Shown one piece after another: positions 44,404 through 53,644 of a DNA stretch of 64,000 bases (within the stretch, counting starts at the first letter, position 1; each line of letters starts with the position of its first letter). The notes under the pieces are model-generated. The model had not been told where the DNA came from. It was given only the letters and a program-made list of their open reading frames with translations, and did not search any database. The translations under genes were made by a program, and so were the position numbers. Source of the DNA: CABMKH01 sp040797625. Its GTDB lineage: Bacteria; Bacillota; Clostridia; Tissierellales; Tissierellaceae. The stretch is taken from assembly GCA_052067355.1 (NCBI GenBank), contig JBQHQH010000004.1, positions 124,001-188,000 on the forward strand, given 5' to 3'.

Positions 44404-45540
44404 TTATGGCAGAAAATCCATCTCCACTAAATTAGCTAAATCTAAACCTTTATCCGTAAGTATTATACTTTGTTTTTCTTCTTTCAGCAACCCATCTTCT
44501 ATATGCTTTGAAATTTCATTTTCATATATATCTAATATATCAACATGGAATCTTTTCTCAAACTCCAATCTATTTATCCCATCTATGAGTCTCAAGCCTA
44601 ATATACAGTATTCCGCCATTTCCATATTTTTATTAATTATCTCTTCACTAGAAATAGGCAACATTCCTTCTTCTATACTGCTAATATACCTATCTAGATT
44701 ATCTACATTCCAAAATCTCTTATTATTAAAATTAGAGTGACTAGCAAGTCCTACACCTATATATGGTTCTACTCTCCAATATATCATATTATGCAGACAT
44801 TCATATCCTTTTTTTGCAAAATTCGAAATCTCATAGTGAATATATCCTCTATCTCTTAGAAACTCTATCCCTCTATGATACATCTGTCTCTCCACTTCTT
44901 CATCTGGCAAATGTATTCTTCCTTCTTCATTCCATTTATACATAATAGTCCCAGGTTCAACTATGAGACTATAATAAGATATATGATCTATATCCAAATT
45001 AGTAACAATATCTAAGTCCTCAATTACATCTTCCAAAGTTTGATCTGGAAGTCCAAAGATTAGATCTACATTTATATTATTAAACCCAAACTCTCTTAAT
45101 ATATTATAAGATCTATAGAAATCATCTATTCTATGAATTCTACCAATCTTTTTTAACATCTCATCATTAGTAGTCTGTAGTCCTAAGCTTACTCTATTTA
45201 TCCCAACTTCTTTATATATCTGAACTTTTTCTAACGTCAAAGTCCCCGGATTTACTTCTATAGTAGTCTCCAATAGATTAGATACATTGAAATTTTCATA
45301 TATATATTCTAATATTTTTCGAATATATTTACCTTCTATGGCTGATGGAGTACCACCACCAATAAAAATTGTCCTTATGACACAATCCTTTAACCTATCT
45401 CTATATAGGGATAATTCATTTATTAAACAATTAACATACTTTTCTATTATATCATGTCTATCTGGAAAAGATATGAAATCACAATAAAAACACTTTCTCT
45501 TACAAAACGGAATATGAATATATAGACCTAATTCTTTCAT
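44404..45540 (-). CDS. hemW: HemW-like radical SAM protein
   Basis: The 378-residue protein has the radical SAM motif CKRKCFYCDF at about residues 14-23, GGGTPSA, and the C-terminal HemW domain with YEISNFAKKGYECLHN. HemW proteins bind heme and may deliver it to respiratory targets; they are often misnamed coproporphyrinogen oxidase. Its place between lepA and hrcA is the usual Firmicute order. Confidence 0.93.
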   Translation of the reverse strand: MKELGLYIHIPFCKRKCFYCDFISFPDRHDIIEKYVNCLINELSLYRDRLKDCVIRTIFIGGGTPSAIEGKYIRKILEYIYENFNVSNLLETTIEVNPGTLTLEKVQIYKEVGINRVSLGLQTTNDEMLKKIGRIHRIDDFYRSYNILREFGFNNINVDLIFGLPDQTLEDVIEDLDIVTNLDIDHISYYSLIVEPGTIMYKWNEEGRIHLPDEEVERQMYHRGIEFLRDRGYIHYEISNFAKKGYECLHNMIYWRVEPYIGVGLASHSNFNNKRFWNVDNLDRYISSIEEGMLPISSEEIINKNMEMAEYCILGLRLIDGINRLEFEKRFHVDILDIYENEISKHIEDGLLKEEKQSIILTDKGLDLANLVEMDFLP

Positions 45541-45561
45541 CTTTCCTCCTAATATCGGACA

Positions 45562-45585
45562 AAATGCACACTAATGTGTGCATTT
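45562..45585 (-). terminator. lepA terminator hairpin
   Basis: The arms AAATGCACAC and GTGTGCATTT with a 4-base loop overlap the lepA stop. The T run after the stem on the minus strand is short (TTTTG). Confidence 0.6.
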
Positions 45586-47395
45586 ATTTCTCATCATATT
45601 TTAAAACAGTTAAAAATGCCTCTTGTGGAACCTCCACTGCACCTATCTGTCTCATTCTCTTTTTACCTTCTTTTTGTTTTTCCAATAGCTTTTTCTTTCT
45701 AGAGATATCTCCACCATAACACTTAGCCAAGACATCTTTTCTTAAGGCCTTGATAGTCTCTCTAGCGATTATCTTGGAACCTATAGCTGCTTGGATTGGA
45801 ACTGCAAATTGGTGTCTAGGAATTACTTCTCTTAGCCTTTCAACTATATTTCTGCCTCTCTCATATGCTTTTTCCTCATGTACTATTAAAGAAAAGGCAT
45901 CTACAGATTCTCCATTGATCAGGATATCCATCTTGACCAACTCAGATTGAACATATCCTTTGAGTTCATAGTCAAAGGATGCATATCCTCTAGTCTTGGA
46001 TTTTAGTGCATCAAAGAAGTCATATATTACTTCATTTAATGGCAACTCGTAATGCATAACTACCCTTGTTTCCTCCAGATATTCCATATTTATAAAGCTT
46101 CCTCTTTTATTTTGACATAATTCCATTATAGTACCTACATACTCTGTAGGAGTCATTATAGATGCAGTTACAATAGGCTCTTCCATATGTTCTATCTCAG
46201 TTACAGGTGGCATATTCGTAGGATTTTGTATCTCTACAGTTTCCCCATTTTTAAGATGAACCTTATAGATAACACTAGGTGCCGTAGCTATTATGTTTAA
46301 ATCAAATTCCCTATCCAATCTCTCCTGTATTATCTCCATATGAAGAAGTCCTAAAAATCCACATCTAAAACCAAATCCAAGTGCTGCTGATGACTCTGCC
46401 TCAAATACTAATGCTGCATCATTTACCTGCAACTTTTCTAAAGCTTCTCTAACAGAATTAAAATCCTCTCCTTCTGCTGGATAGATTCCACAGTAAACCA
46501 TGGGAATTACTTCTTTATATCCAGGCAAAGGAGTATCCGTAGGATTCTCATAGTCAGTAATTGTATCTCCAACAGTAGCTTCCTTTACATTCTTTATACT
46601 AGCCGTTACAAAGCCAACATCTCCAGCTTGAAGTTTGTCTAATACTATATGCTTTGAAGTATTTATACCAACCTCTACTACTTCAAAGACCTTTCCAGTT
46701 GCCATCATCTTTATCTGCATACCTGGCCTTATAGTACCTTCAAAGACTCTAATATAGCATATTACACCTTTATAGCTATCATAATATGAATCAAATATCA
46801 AAGCTTTAAGCGGAGCATTTGGATCTCCTGTTGGTGCAGGAACCTTGCTAACTATATCCTCTAATACATGTTCAATATTTAATCCTTCCTTTGCAGATAT
46901 CAATGGTACATCTTCACAGTCGATACCTATAACATCTTCAACTTCTCTCTTTACTTCTTCAGGTCTGGCACTAGGTAAGTCAATTTTATTTATTACTGGA
47001 AGTATCTCTAAATCCTGATCCAATGCTAAATACACATTAGCCAACGTCTGGGCCTCTATTCCCTGAGATGCATCTACTATGAGTATGGCCCCTTCGCATG
47101 CTGCAAGGGATCTTGAGACTTCATAATTAAAATCCACATGGCCTGGAGTATCTATTAGATTTAATATGTATTCTTCTCCATTTTTTGCCTTATATATCAA
47201 TCTAACAGCCTTTAATTTTATGGTAATTCCTCTCTCTCTTTCCAAATCCATATTATCTAAAACCTGAGATTGCATCTCTCTAGATGTTAGCATCCCTGTC
47301 TTTTCAATAAGCCTATCTGCTAGTGTGGATTTACCATGATCTATATGTGCTATTATGGAAAAGTTCCTAATATTCTTTTGAGCTATATTATACAT
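45584..47395 (-). CDS. lepA: elongation factor 4 (LepA)
   Basis: The 603-residue translational GTPase has AHIDHGKSTLADRL (G1), DTPGHVDF (G3) and NKIDLPSA (G4), then EF-G-like domains and the LepA-specific C-terminal domain with KCYGGDISRKKKLLEKQKEGKKR split over its basic end. LepA acts in ribosome assembly or back-translocation under stress. GGAGG precedes the ATG. Confidence 0.98.
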   Translation of the reverse strand: MYNIAQKNIRNFSIIAHIDHGKSTLADRLIEKTGMLTSREMQSQVLDNMDLERERGITIKLKAVRLIYKAKNGEEYILNLIDTPGHVDFNYEVSRSLAACEGAILIVDASQGIEAQTLANVYLALDQDLEILPVINKIDLPSARPEEVKREVEDVIGIDCEDVPLISAKEGLNIEHVLEDIVSKVPAPTGDPNAPLKALIFDSYYDSYKGVICYIRVFEGTIRPGMQIKMMATGKVFEVVEVGINTSKHIVLDKLQAGDVGFVTASIKNVKEATVGDTITDYENPTDTPLPGYKEVIPMVYCGIYPAEGEDFNSVREALEKLQVNDAALVFEAESSAALGFGFRCGFLGLLHMEIIQERLDREFDLNIIATAPSVIYKVHLKNGETVEIQNPTNMPPVTEIEHMEEPIVTASIMTPTEYVGTIMELCQNKRGSFINMEYLEETRVVMHYELPLNEVIYDFFDALKSKTRGYASFDYELKGYVQSELVKMDILINGESVDAFSLIVHEEKAYERGRNIVERLREVIPRHQFAVPIQAAIGSKIIARETIKALRKDVLAKCYGGDISRKKKLLEKQKEGKKRMRQIGAVEVPQEAFLTVLKYDEK

Positions 47396-47452
47396 GTATA
47401 TATCACTTTCCTCCTTTGAAGATTCAAACTATAGCTAATTATAACAAAAAAA

Positions 47453-47737
47453 TCAATTTATGTAAAACAAAAGACCAGTTATTCTGGCCTTTAAAATACT
47501 TTTCAATATCTTAAAATCAATAATATAGGTTTTCCCCAAAAAATCTAAGAGATTGTTCTCATAATCAAAATGGATTATTTCAGTATTTTCTAAAATATCC
47601 AGATCGTTCATAGTGCTGTTTACTATATTTAATCCATATCCCATTAGAATAAATAGAAATAGTACAACTATGAATTTAAGTTTCCTCAATCTCCTATGTC
47701 TCTTTTCTCTTCTATATCTTTCCATCCTTGTTTCCAT
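47453..47737 (-). CDS. hypothetical small membrane protein
   Basis: This 94-residue protein starts METRMERYRREKRHRRLRKL, a very basic helix, followed by one membrane segment (about 20-41) and an external domain of about 50 residues. The ATG at 47737 follows GGTGAG. I recognise no family. It lies between signal peptidase I and lepA, so it may be part of that transcript. Confidence 0.6.
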   Translation of the reverse strand: METRMERYRREKRHRRLRKLKFIVVLFLFILMGYGLNIVNSTMNDLDILENTEIIHFDYENNLLDFLGKTYIIDFKILKSILKARITGLLFYIN

Positions 47738-47781
47738 TTCTCTCACCATAATTAGGATGTCCAAATATATGGAAATTTATT

Positions 47782-48330
47782 CTATTTAATCTTTCCAAAT
47801 CTCTTATTTATTGGAAAATATCTAAAACCTGTAATTCCTTTTATAGAATCTAAAGATACACATCCAAAATATCTACTGTCCTTGCTTGCACCTTCTGCTC
47901 TATTGTCTCCTAGGACAAATAGCTCTCCTTCAGGCACTATCCAAGTATCTATATCATATACATGGGTATAGCTATTCTCTTCTATATAGTCTTCTTGTAA
48001 CAATACATCATTGAGATATACATTTCCATCAATAATCTGAACCTTGTCTCCTGCTATACCTATAACTCGCTTTATATAGTCCTTCTTATCATCATCAGGG
48101 GCTTCCAATACTACTACATCTCCCCTTGAAGGGCCTTTAAAATATAATGGTACCTTTACTGCAAACAATCTATCTTTCTCATACAATGTAGGATACATAG
48201 AGTTACCCAACACATATGTGGAATTAAAAATAAATGTCTTTATAAAAATTGCCACTACTATAGCTATTACTATACTCTTTATCCATTCCATAGTCTCATT
48301 TGAACCTTTTTCTTTATCTTTGTCTTCCAA
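47782..48330 (-). CDS. lepB: type I signal peptidase
   Basis: The 182-residue single-anchor protease has a membrane segment at about 15-38, the catalytic serine in NSMYPTL near 43, the catalytic lysine in KRVIGIAGD near 88, and GDNRAEGASKDSR. It removes signal peptides of exported proteins, such as the SpoIIP or NfeD made nearby. The start is TTG after AGGAGG. Confidence 0.96.
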   Translation of the reverse strand: MEDKDKEKGSNETMEWIKSIVIAIVVAIFIKTFIFNSTYVLGNSMYPTLYEKDRLFAVKVPLYFKGPSRGDVVVLEAPDDDKKDYIKRVIGIAGDKVQIIDGNVYLNDVLLQEDYIEENSYTHVYDIDTWIVPEGELFVLGDNRAEGASKDSRYFGCVSLDSIKGITGFRYFPINKRFGKIK

Positions 48331-48394
48331 GTCAAAAACCTCCTACTTATCTCCTGTTAGTTTATTATAACACTTCTTGTTTTTATTTTAAAGA

Positions 48395-49390
48395 TTATTC
48401 TTCCAAGCTCCTTATTACAATATCTAAAATTTCACCAACTAATTTCCCACATTCATTTGCTTCATCAACTGTATTTACATTACTGCCTATTTCAACTAGA
48501 GATGCATAATCAGATATAAATAAGTTATATTTTCCTATAGGTTTTACTATTATACCTTTGCATAAACCTGGATATAATGTATCTGAAACAGCCTTTATAT
48601 ATTTTGCAAAAGCCAATACTTGATCATAGTTAGGAGTATTAGGTCCTACTACCATGGAAAAAGTAGCCACATCTACTCCATTGATTTTTACCTTAGATTT
48701 AGATAAAAATGTCTCATAATAAGCCGAGTCTTTTTCAATACCATCTCTATGAATATCAAAAAAGAATCTTAAATTCTGTTCTTCTCCTTTGACCTTATTC
48801 AATGTATTCAAAGAACGAGAATATGACTGGTTAAATGACGGCCTATCATGATGCATAGTCTCATGTCTCACCTTGTGTCCATTTGCCTCTAAAACCTTGG
48901 ACATGGTATTACCTACATTGACTACATTCTTACTATTATTAGTAGTATAGTAGGAGTTGTCGTCAAAGGGTTTGTATCCTTCTGTAGCATGGGTATGATA
49001 TATAAATATATAGGGCTTTTCTCTATTGAATTTAGCCTTAACTATATTTAAAGGAGGGGGTACATTTTCTATAGAACCCTTTCCCTTAGAATCTTTGACT
49101 ATTATTAGATTTTCATATTCTTCAATAGTATCTATGATGATGAATTCCTTTGTATTTTCCATATCACAGTCTTCTTCATCTATTATCTCATCTCTACTTG
49201 TATTAGAATCTGAACTATCCTTAGATAATATACTAAATACTTCTAATACGAGATCTTTAATGCTTGACCTAGGAGATGCCTGAAATAAAGAACTACCCCT
49301 ACTAAATTGAATAGTTGCAGATCCTAGATTAAATAGTATAAGACATATCAAAGCCAAGATTAAATATGTGCTTTTATTATCTCTTCGCAT
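48395..49390 (-). CDS. spoIIP: stage II sporulation protein P (amidase)
   Basis: The 331-residue protein has an N-terminal membrane anchor (about 8-27) and an amidase/endopeptidase domain with FIYHTHATEGYKP, FDIHRDG and VEIGSNVNTVDEA, which provide the zinc ligands and catalytic acid. With SpoIID and SpoIIM it degrades septal peptidoglycan for engulfment. It follows gpr, as in Bacillus. Confidence 0.95.
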   Translation of the reverse strand: MRRDNKSTYLILALICLILFNLGSATIQFSRGSSLFQASPRSSIKDLVLEVFSILSKDSSDSNTSRDEIIDEEDCDMENTKEFIIIDTIEEYENLIIVKDSKGKGSIENVPPPLNIVKAKFNREKPYIFIYHTHATEGYKPFDDNSYYTTNNSKNVVNVGNTMSKVLEANGHKVRHETMHHDRPSFNQSYSRSLNTLNKVKGEEQNLRFFFDIHRDGIEKDSAYYETFLSKSKVKINGVDVATFSMVVGPNTPNYDQVLAFAKYIKAVSDTLYPGLCKGIIVKPIGKYNLFISDYASLVEIGSNVNTVDEANECGKLVGEILDIVIRSLEE

Positions 49391-49520
49391 ATTTTACACT
49401 CCCTATTGTTACTCCTAATAGACGGAAATTCCGTACCAGTTCTCTTTATAAGTGAAAACTTTTCTATTCGTTATAAAAATATATATTCAATAGGGATAAA
49501 ATATATGATATCTTATGGAC

Positions 49521-50495
49521 TTATCTTATATACCTATTTACATCTTTTAGATCTATTCCAGGATGTAATGCAATGTTTAAGCCATTTGCAATAATTATCG
49601 ATAGATCGTCAATTATCACATCTATATCCTTAGGAGTCACAACTACATTTCCCATAAAAGGATTTAAAACCTCCTCTATTAAAGTATATTTCTCTTCATT
49701 AGAGAGTTTTTCTAATAATTCATAGAATTCCTTTCCTACATCTGCTTCTTTCTTTAATGAATCAATTATCAAGTCTATAGTATCACTTGCCAATGTTGCA
49801 GCATTTACAACAGTAGGAATACCAATGGCTATTACTGGTACTCCAAGGGTTTCCTCTGACAACGCCCTTCTGTTATTTCCAATCCCGCTACCTGGATTTA
49901 TCCCTGAATCTGATATTTGAATAGTAGTACTTATACGACTCATCTTTCTAGAAGATAGAGCATCTACTGCTATTACTAAGTCTGGTCTGATCTTATCTAC
50001 TATTCCCTTGACTATATCTCCTGTTTCTATACCAGTTATTCCCATTACCCCTGGGGACATTGCAGCTACATTGGCCATACTTTCATCAGATTCTTTATTA
50101 TAGCTTATAAAAAATTGTCTAGTTACCAAGACACGATCTATGACCTTTGGTCCCAATGAATCTGAACTTATATTCCAATTCCCAAGACCTATTATCAAGA
50201 CCTTATCCCTTTTATAGATTTCAGTTATGGATTTTAACTCTTTAGATAATACTATACTTATCTCATCCTTTAAGTCTTCATCTGTCTTATCTAGATTTGG
50301 AACATCTATTGTTATATATTTGCCAATTGGTTTTTGAATTATCTTGCTACCATGGTCATCTAATACATCTACAACAGTTACAGTATAATTCTGTTCTTCT
50401 TTAATATCTACTGATACACCTTCTACTTCTCTTTTTGAATCTTCCCTATAGATTTCTCTGTTCTCAACAGCTAAATCTGTAAAGATATTATCCAT
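49521..50495 (-). CDS. gpr: spore germination protease GPR
   Basis: The 324-residue A25-family protease starts MDNIFTDLAVENREIY, a short propeptide that is removed on activation, and shows NISSDSLGPKVIDRV and AVDALSSRK. GPR degrades small acid-soluble spore proteins early in germination. The ATG at 50495 follows GAGGTG. It is divergent from rpsT. Confidence 0.97.
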   Translation of the reverse strand: MDNIFTDLAVENREIYREDSKREVEGVSVDIKEEQNYTVTVVDVLDDHGSKIIQKPIGKYITIDVPNLDKTDEDLKDEISIVLSKELKSITEIYKRDKVLIIGLGNWNISSDSLGPKVIDRVLVTRQFFISYNKESDESMANVAAMSPGVMGITGIETGDIVKGIVDKIRPDLVIAVDALSSRKMSRISTTIQISDSGINPGSGIGNNRRALSEETLGVPVIAIGIPTVVNAATLASDTIDLIIDSLKKEADVGKEFYELLEKLSNEEKYTLIEEVLNPFMGNVVVTPKDIDVIIDDLSIIIANGLNIALHPGIDLKDVNRYIR

Positions 50496-50629
50496 GTAAT
50501 CACCTCTTAATTTTTTGATCTTCATGCTCTATTTAATAATTTTAACCATTTATATTGTTATTTATCCCTTGCATTATAGACATCATCATGGTAAAATATC
50601 TTTTGTTAGACTAATAGGAGGTGAACGCA

Positions 50630-50893
50630 TTGGCTAATATAAAAGCTGCTAAAAAGAGTATTAGAACTACTAAATATAGAACTATTGCAAACAAACATAA
50701 GAAATCAGAAATTAAGACATATATTAAAAAGTTTGATAATGCTGTAGATGCTGGAAATATTGAAGAAGCTAGAGAATTAATTAAAGTTATTGATAAAAAG
50801 CTTAAGAAAGCTGAACATAGAAATATTGTTCATAAGAATGCTGTATCAAGAAAAGTTAGCAAATTAACTAAGAAATTAAATAATGCAATGTAA
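50630..50893 (+). CDS. rpsT: ribosomal protein bS20
   Basis: The 87-residue basic helical protein reads MANIKAAKKSIRTT from a TTG at 50630, six bases after GGAGGTG. A GTG within that site at 50621 is not a likely start. S20 is a primary 16S rRNA-binding protein. It is the only plus-strand gene between 911 and 57257 apart from ponA, divergent from gpr as in other Firmicutes. Confidence 0.97.
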   Translation: MANIKAAKKSIRTTKYRTIANKHKKSEIKTYIKKFDNAVDAGNIEEARELIKVIDKKLKKAEHRNIVHKNAVSRKVSKLTKKLNNAM

Positions 50894-50923
50894 ATAAAAC
50901 TTCGGATATCCGAAGTTTTATTT
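50892..50923. terminator. bidirectional terminator after rpsT
   Basis: A perfect 32-base palindrome (core AACTTCGGAT and its complement) overlaps the rpsT stop and ends in TTTTATTT on both strands. It serves rpsT and the convergent TetR gene. Confidence 0.85.
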
Positions 50924-50933
50924 ATATTAAAAT

Positions 50934-51518
50934 TTATGCTTTTAAATAATTCATCAAATATGTTGCATGTTTTACCATATTTTCTTTTACTGGATAATTT
51001 TCTTCCCTCTTAATCCATTCTAAAAGATATCCCCTGATTATTACAAATATCATTGTAGTAAGTTCACTAGGTTCAATCTCAACTCTAAAATCTCCCTTTT
51101 CAATACCTTCTTGAATTATCTCTTCTAATATCTTATATATTTCTCTTTTTGACTTATATATTTTTTTAGTGGTATTTTGTATTGATGAACGCATTATAAA
51201 TAGATTGGCATAAAATCCCCATTCTTCTACATACATTCCAAAATGATTTACAAAATCAATTACTTTTTCTGCCGTAGACAAATGATTCTTTATTGTGGAT
51301 TTATTTACCATAAAAAATTCATCCATCAAACAATACATATCATCGGCAATAGAATCTTTAGATTTAAAATAGTGATAAAAAGCACCAATGGATATATTAG
51401 TAGCTTCACAGATTTCCTTAATTGTAATATTTTTAAGTCCATCTTCATCCATTAAATTGACTATTATATCTACTATTTCTTTTTTCTTTTTTGTATATTT
51501 GCCCATTTCATAATCCAT
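50934..51518 (-). CDS. TetR/AcrR family regulator
   Basis: The 194-residue repressor-like protein has the N-terminal helix-turn-helix (IVDIIVNLMDEDGLKNITIKE, NISIGAFYHYFKSKDSI) and a helical ligand domain. The ATG at 51518 follows GGTGGTGAT. It lies 78 bases downstream of the flavoprotein reductase gene in the same direction, with a terminator between, and inverted repeats occur at that gene's promoter. Control of the reductase is a reasonable inference. Confidence 0.93.
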   Translation of the reverse strand: MDYEMGKYTKKKKEIVDIIVNLMDEDGLKNITIKEICEATNISIGAFYHYFKSKDSIADDMYCLMDEFFMVNKSTIKNHLSTAEKVIDFVNHFGMYVEEWGFYANLFIMRSSIQNTTKKIYKSKREIYKILEEIIQEGIEKGDFRVEIEPSELTTMIFVIIRGYLLEWIKREENYPVKENMVKHATYLMNYLKA

Positions 51519-51553
51519 ATAAATATCACCACCTGAAAAAATTATATCATAAA

Positions 51554-51589
51554 AAAAAATAATTCCCAATAATATAGGAATTATTTTTT
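51554..51589. terminator. terminator of the flavoprotein reductase gene
   Basis: The arms AATAATTCC and GGAATTATT with a 10-base loop are flanked by A and T runs and work on both strands. It separates the reductase from the TetR gene. Confidence 0.75.
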
Positions 51590-51596
51590 CTTTTAT

Positions 51597-53537
51597 CTAT
51601 TTTCCCAAAGCTGCAGATTTTCCTGCAATTTTTCCATAAACTACTGTATCTGGTATCGCATTTCCTCCAAGTCTATTGGCACCATGAATACCACCTGTTA
51701 CTTCACCAGCAGCATATAGACCTGGAATAACTGTACCATCTACGCCTATCACCTGTGCATCTGTATTGATTTCGATTCCTCCCATAGTGTGGTGAATAGT
51801 AGGAACACGAACTGAAGCATAGAATGGTGCTTTATCAAAGGTATCTTGCATCAGATTTTTTCCAAATGGATCTGCAATCTCACCCTTTACAGCTTTATTA
51901 TAGGTATCTACTGTTTCCTTTAGTACAGCAGGATCTACATTCATATTCTTTGCAAGTTCTTCTATTGTATCACCTTTTACTGCAACTCCACTTTTAACTA
52001 ATTGACCTATAGTTTCATTAAAATCATTTTTAACATCTTCATTATAATATTCGTGAGCATCATGTAATATCCACATAACTTGATCTGGTTGCTCCAATAG
52101 ACCTTTTGTAAGGGTATCTCTCCTTGAATCCTCTGCTACAAATCGTTCTCCATTTTTATTTATAAATAACTGATTAGCAGCATTAATACTTATATTTCCT
52201 GCCATACCTCCTGTTTCAGGATGTCCTACTGGCAATAGTTGAATATATTCCATGCCAACAAGGTTTGCTCCCACATCTTCAGCCATTATTATACCATCAC
52301 CTGTTGCACTTACACTATTTGTTGAGTTAAGATTGGAAAGATTGTCCCAATGCTTATTATATTTAGCAACAAGTTCTTTATTTCTAGCAAAACCACCAGT
52401 TGCTATAACTACCCCTTTATTAGCCTTAACAATAACCTCTGTATTGCCTTGTTTTGCCTTAACTCCTACTGCTCTTCCATCTTCCATAATTATATCTGTA
52501 ACCTTTGTATCTAAGATAATTTCTGCATCGTTACCTTTTTTCTCAATAAACTCAATATATGCCTCTATAGGTCCTGTAGTAAGAGGTTTTTCAAATTGAT
52601 GTGTTCTTTGCCATAATGCTCCTGTAACAGTTACTACATCATCTTGAAATTTAACTCCTAAATTTTCTAACCAGTCAATAGACTCTTCTGATCCATATGC
52701 AAGTTTTTCTATTAACTCAAGATTTCCTTTTTTATCTCCACCTTCAAAAGCCTGTAAAGCATGTAATTGTGGAGAATCAAATACATAGGTACTTCCTGAG
52801 TTTTTATATTCTTTTACTTGATTAGCTAGCTCGTCCATCAGCCTCTTATGTATATCATTTACAGGCTTCTCCTTAGTATATGATTCTATCTGTTGAATCA
52901 ACTCTGGACGCATTGTGTAATTTTTTTGTCTCTTACTGTCCACTGCATTATATTGTCCACCAGCTATTATTGTAGACCCCCCTAATGTAGGCATCTTTTC
53001 CAATACAACTACTGTTGCATTGTTTTCTAAAGCTGAAACAGCTGCAGCTAATCCTGCTCCTCCACCACCAATAACTACTACATCTGCAGTTTTTTCTATG
53101 GTTTCTCCTGCTTCATCACTTTTGTCTACTTCCTTTAATAACTCTTCCATATTTGCTCCAGATTTTTCTAAAGCATTTTTTACAGCTTCTAAAATTGCCG
53201 TACTTGAAACAGTAGCTCCAGACACTGCATCAATACTTAAACTCTGATATTTGACAATTTCTTCAGGAATGCGTTCTATTGCAACATCTGATATTCCTGG
53301 TGTTTCATTATGCTCAAGAATCTCTACACTTAGAATATTATTTTCATCTACCTTAACTTCTACGGTCATAGGGTCAGTAATACCTTTAGCCTCTCCCGTA
53401 TATGTGCCAGGATTAAATTTGTTAGATTCTTTTCCAGATATTCCAGTTTCATCTGCTTTGTTTGTACAACCGACTACAGAAAATACCATAGTCAATGCTA
53501 AAAATAGTGCAAAATACTTCTTCATTAACTTAAACAT
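51597..53537 (-). CDS. exported lipoprotein flavin reductase with FMN-binding domain (fumarate reductase family)
   Basis: The 646-residue protein has a lipoprotein signal ending VVGC (C24). An FMN-binding domain (about 45-125) carries DAVSGAT at 103-109, the ApbE flavinylation pattern with T109 as acceptor. The FAD-dependent reductase domain starts VVVIGGGGAG at 154-163 and keeps HHTMGG and RLGGNAIPD of fumarate and urocanate reductases. It probably reduces an unsaturated organic acid outside the membrane with covalent FMN as electron relay. The true acceptor is unknown. AGGAGG precedes the ATG. Confidence 0.9.
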   Translation of the reverse strand: MFKLMKKYFALFLALTMVFSVVGCTNKADETGISGKESNKFNPGTYTGEAKGITDPMTVEVKVDENNILSVEILEHNETPGISDVAIERIPEEIVKYQSLSIDAVSGATVSSTAILEAVKNALEKSGANMEELLKEVDKSDEAGETIEKTADVVVIGGGGAGLAAAVSALENNATVVVLEKMPTLGGSTIIAGGQYNAVDSKRQKNYTMRPELIQQIESYTKEKPVNDIHKRLMDELANQVKEYKNSGSTYVFDSPQLHALQAFEGGDKKGNLELIEKLAYGSEESIDWLENLGVKFQDDVVTVTGALWQRTHQFEKPLTTGPIEAYIEFIEKKGNDAEIILDTKVTDIIMEDGRAVGVKAKQGNTEVIVKANKGVVIATGGFARNKELVAKYNKHWDNLSNLNSTNSVSATGDGIIMAEDVGANLVGMEYIQLLPVGHPETGGMAGNISINAANQLFINKNGERFVAEDSRRDTLTKGLLEQPDQVMWILHDAHEYYNEDVKNDFNETIGQLVKSGVAVKGDTIEELAKNMNVDPAVLKETVDTYNKAVKGEIADPFGKNLMQDTFDKAPFYASVRVPTIHHTMGGIEINTDAQVIGVDGTVIPGLYAAGEVTGGIHGANRLGGNAIPDTVVYGKIAGKSAALGK

Positions 53538-53558
53538 CTATAATCCTCCTTTATTTTT

Positions 53559-53581
53559 AGAATATTTGATTGGAATATTCT
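53559..53581 (-). promoter_or_regulatory. inverted repeat operator before the flavoprotein gene
   Basis: AGAATATT, seven bases, AATATTCT is a perfect inverted repeat between the promoter and the ribosome-binding site. A further TTAGAATAT half-site lies next to the -10 element. The neighbouring TetR regulator is the likely binder. Confidence 0.6.
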
Positions 53582-53594
53582 ATTTCTATATTCT

Positions 53595-53622
53595 AATATA
53601 CTATATGTTTTAAAATTGTCAA
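53595..53622 (-). promoter_or_regulatory. sigma-A-type promoter of the flavoprotein gene
   Basis: TTGACA (53617-53622) is followed after 16 bases by TATATT (53595-53600) on the minus strand, about 60 bases before the start codon. Confidence 0.65.
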
Positions 53623-53644
53623 TAGATATTTAGTTAAAGAAGTT

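Noticed and set aside
49421..49433. 13-base palindrome ACGGAAATTCCGT before spoIIP
   Set aside because: It is short, has no T run and no clear link to a known regulator; it may be chance.
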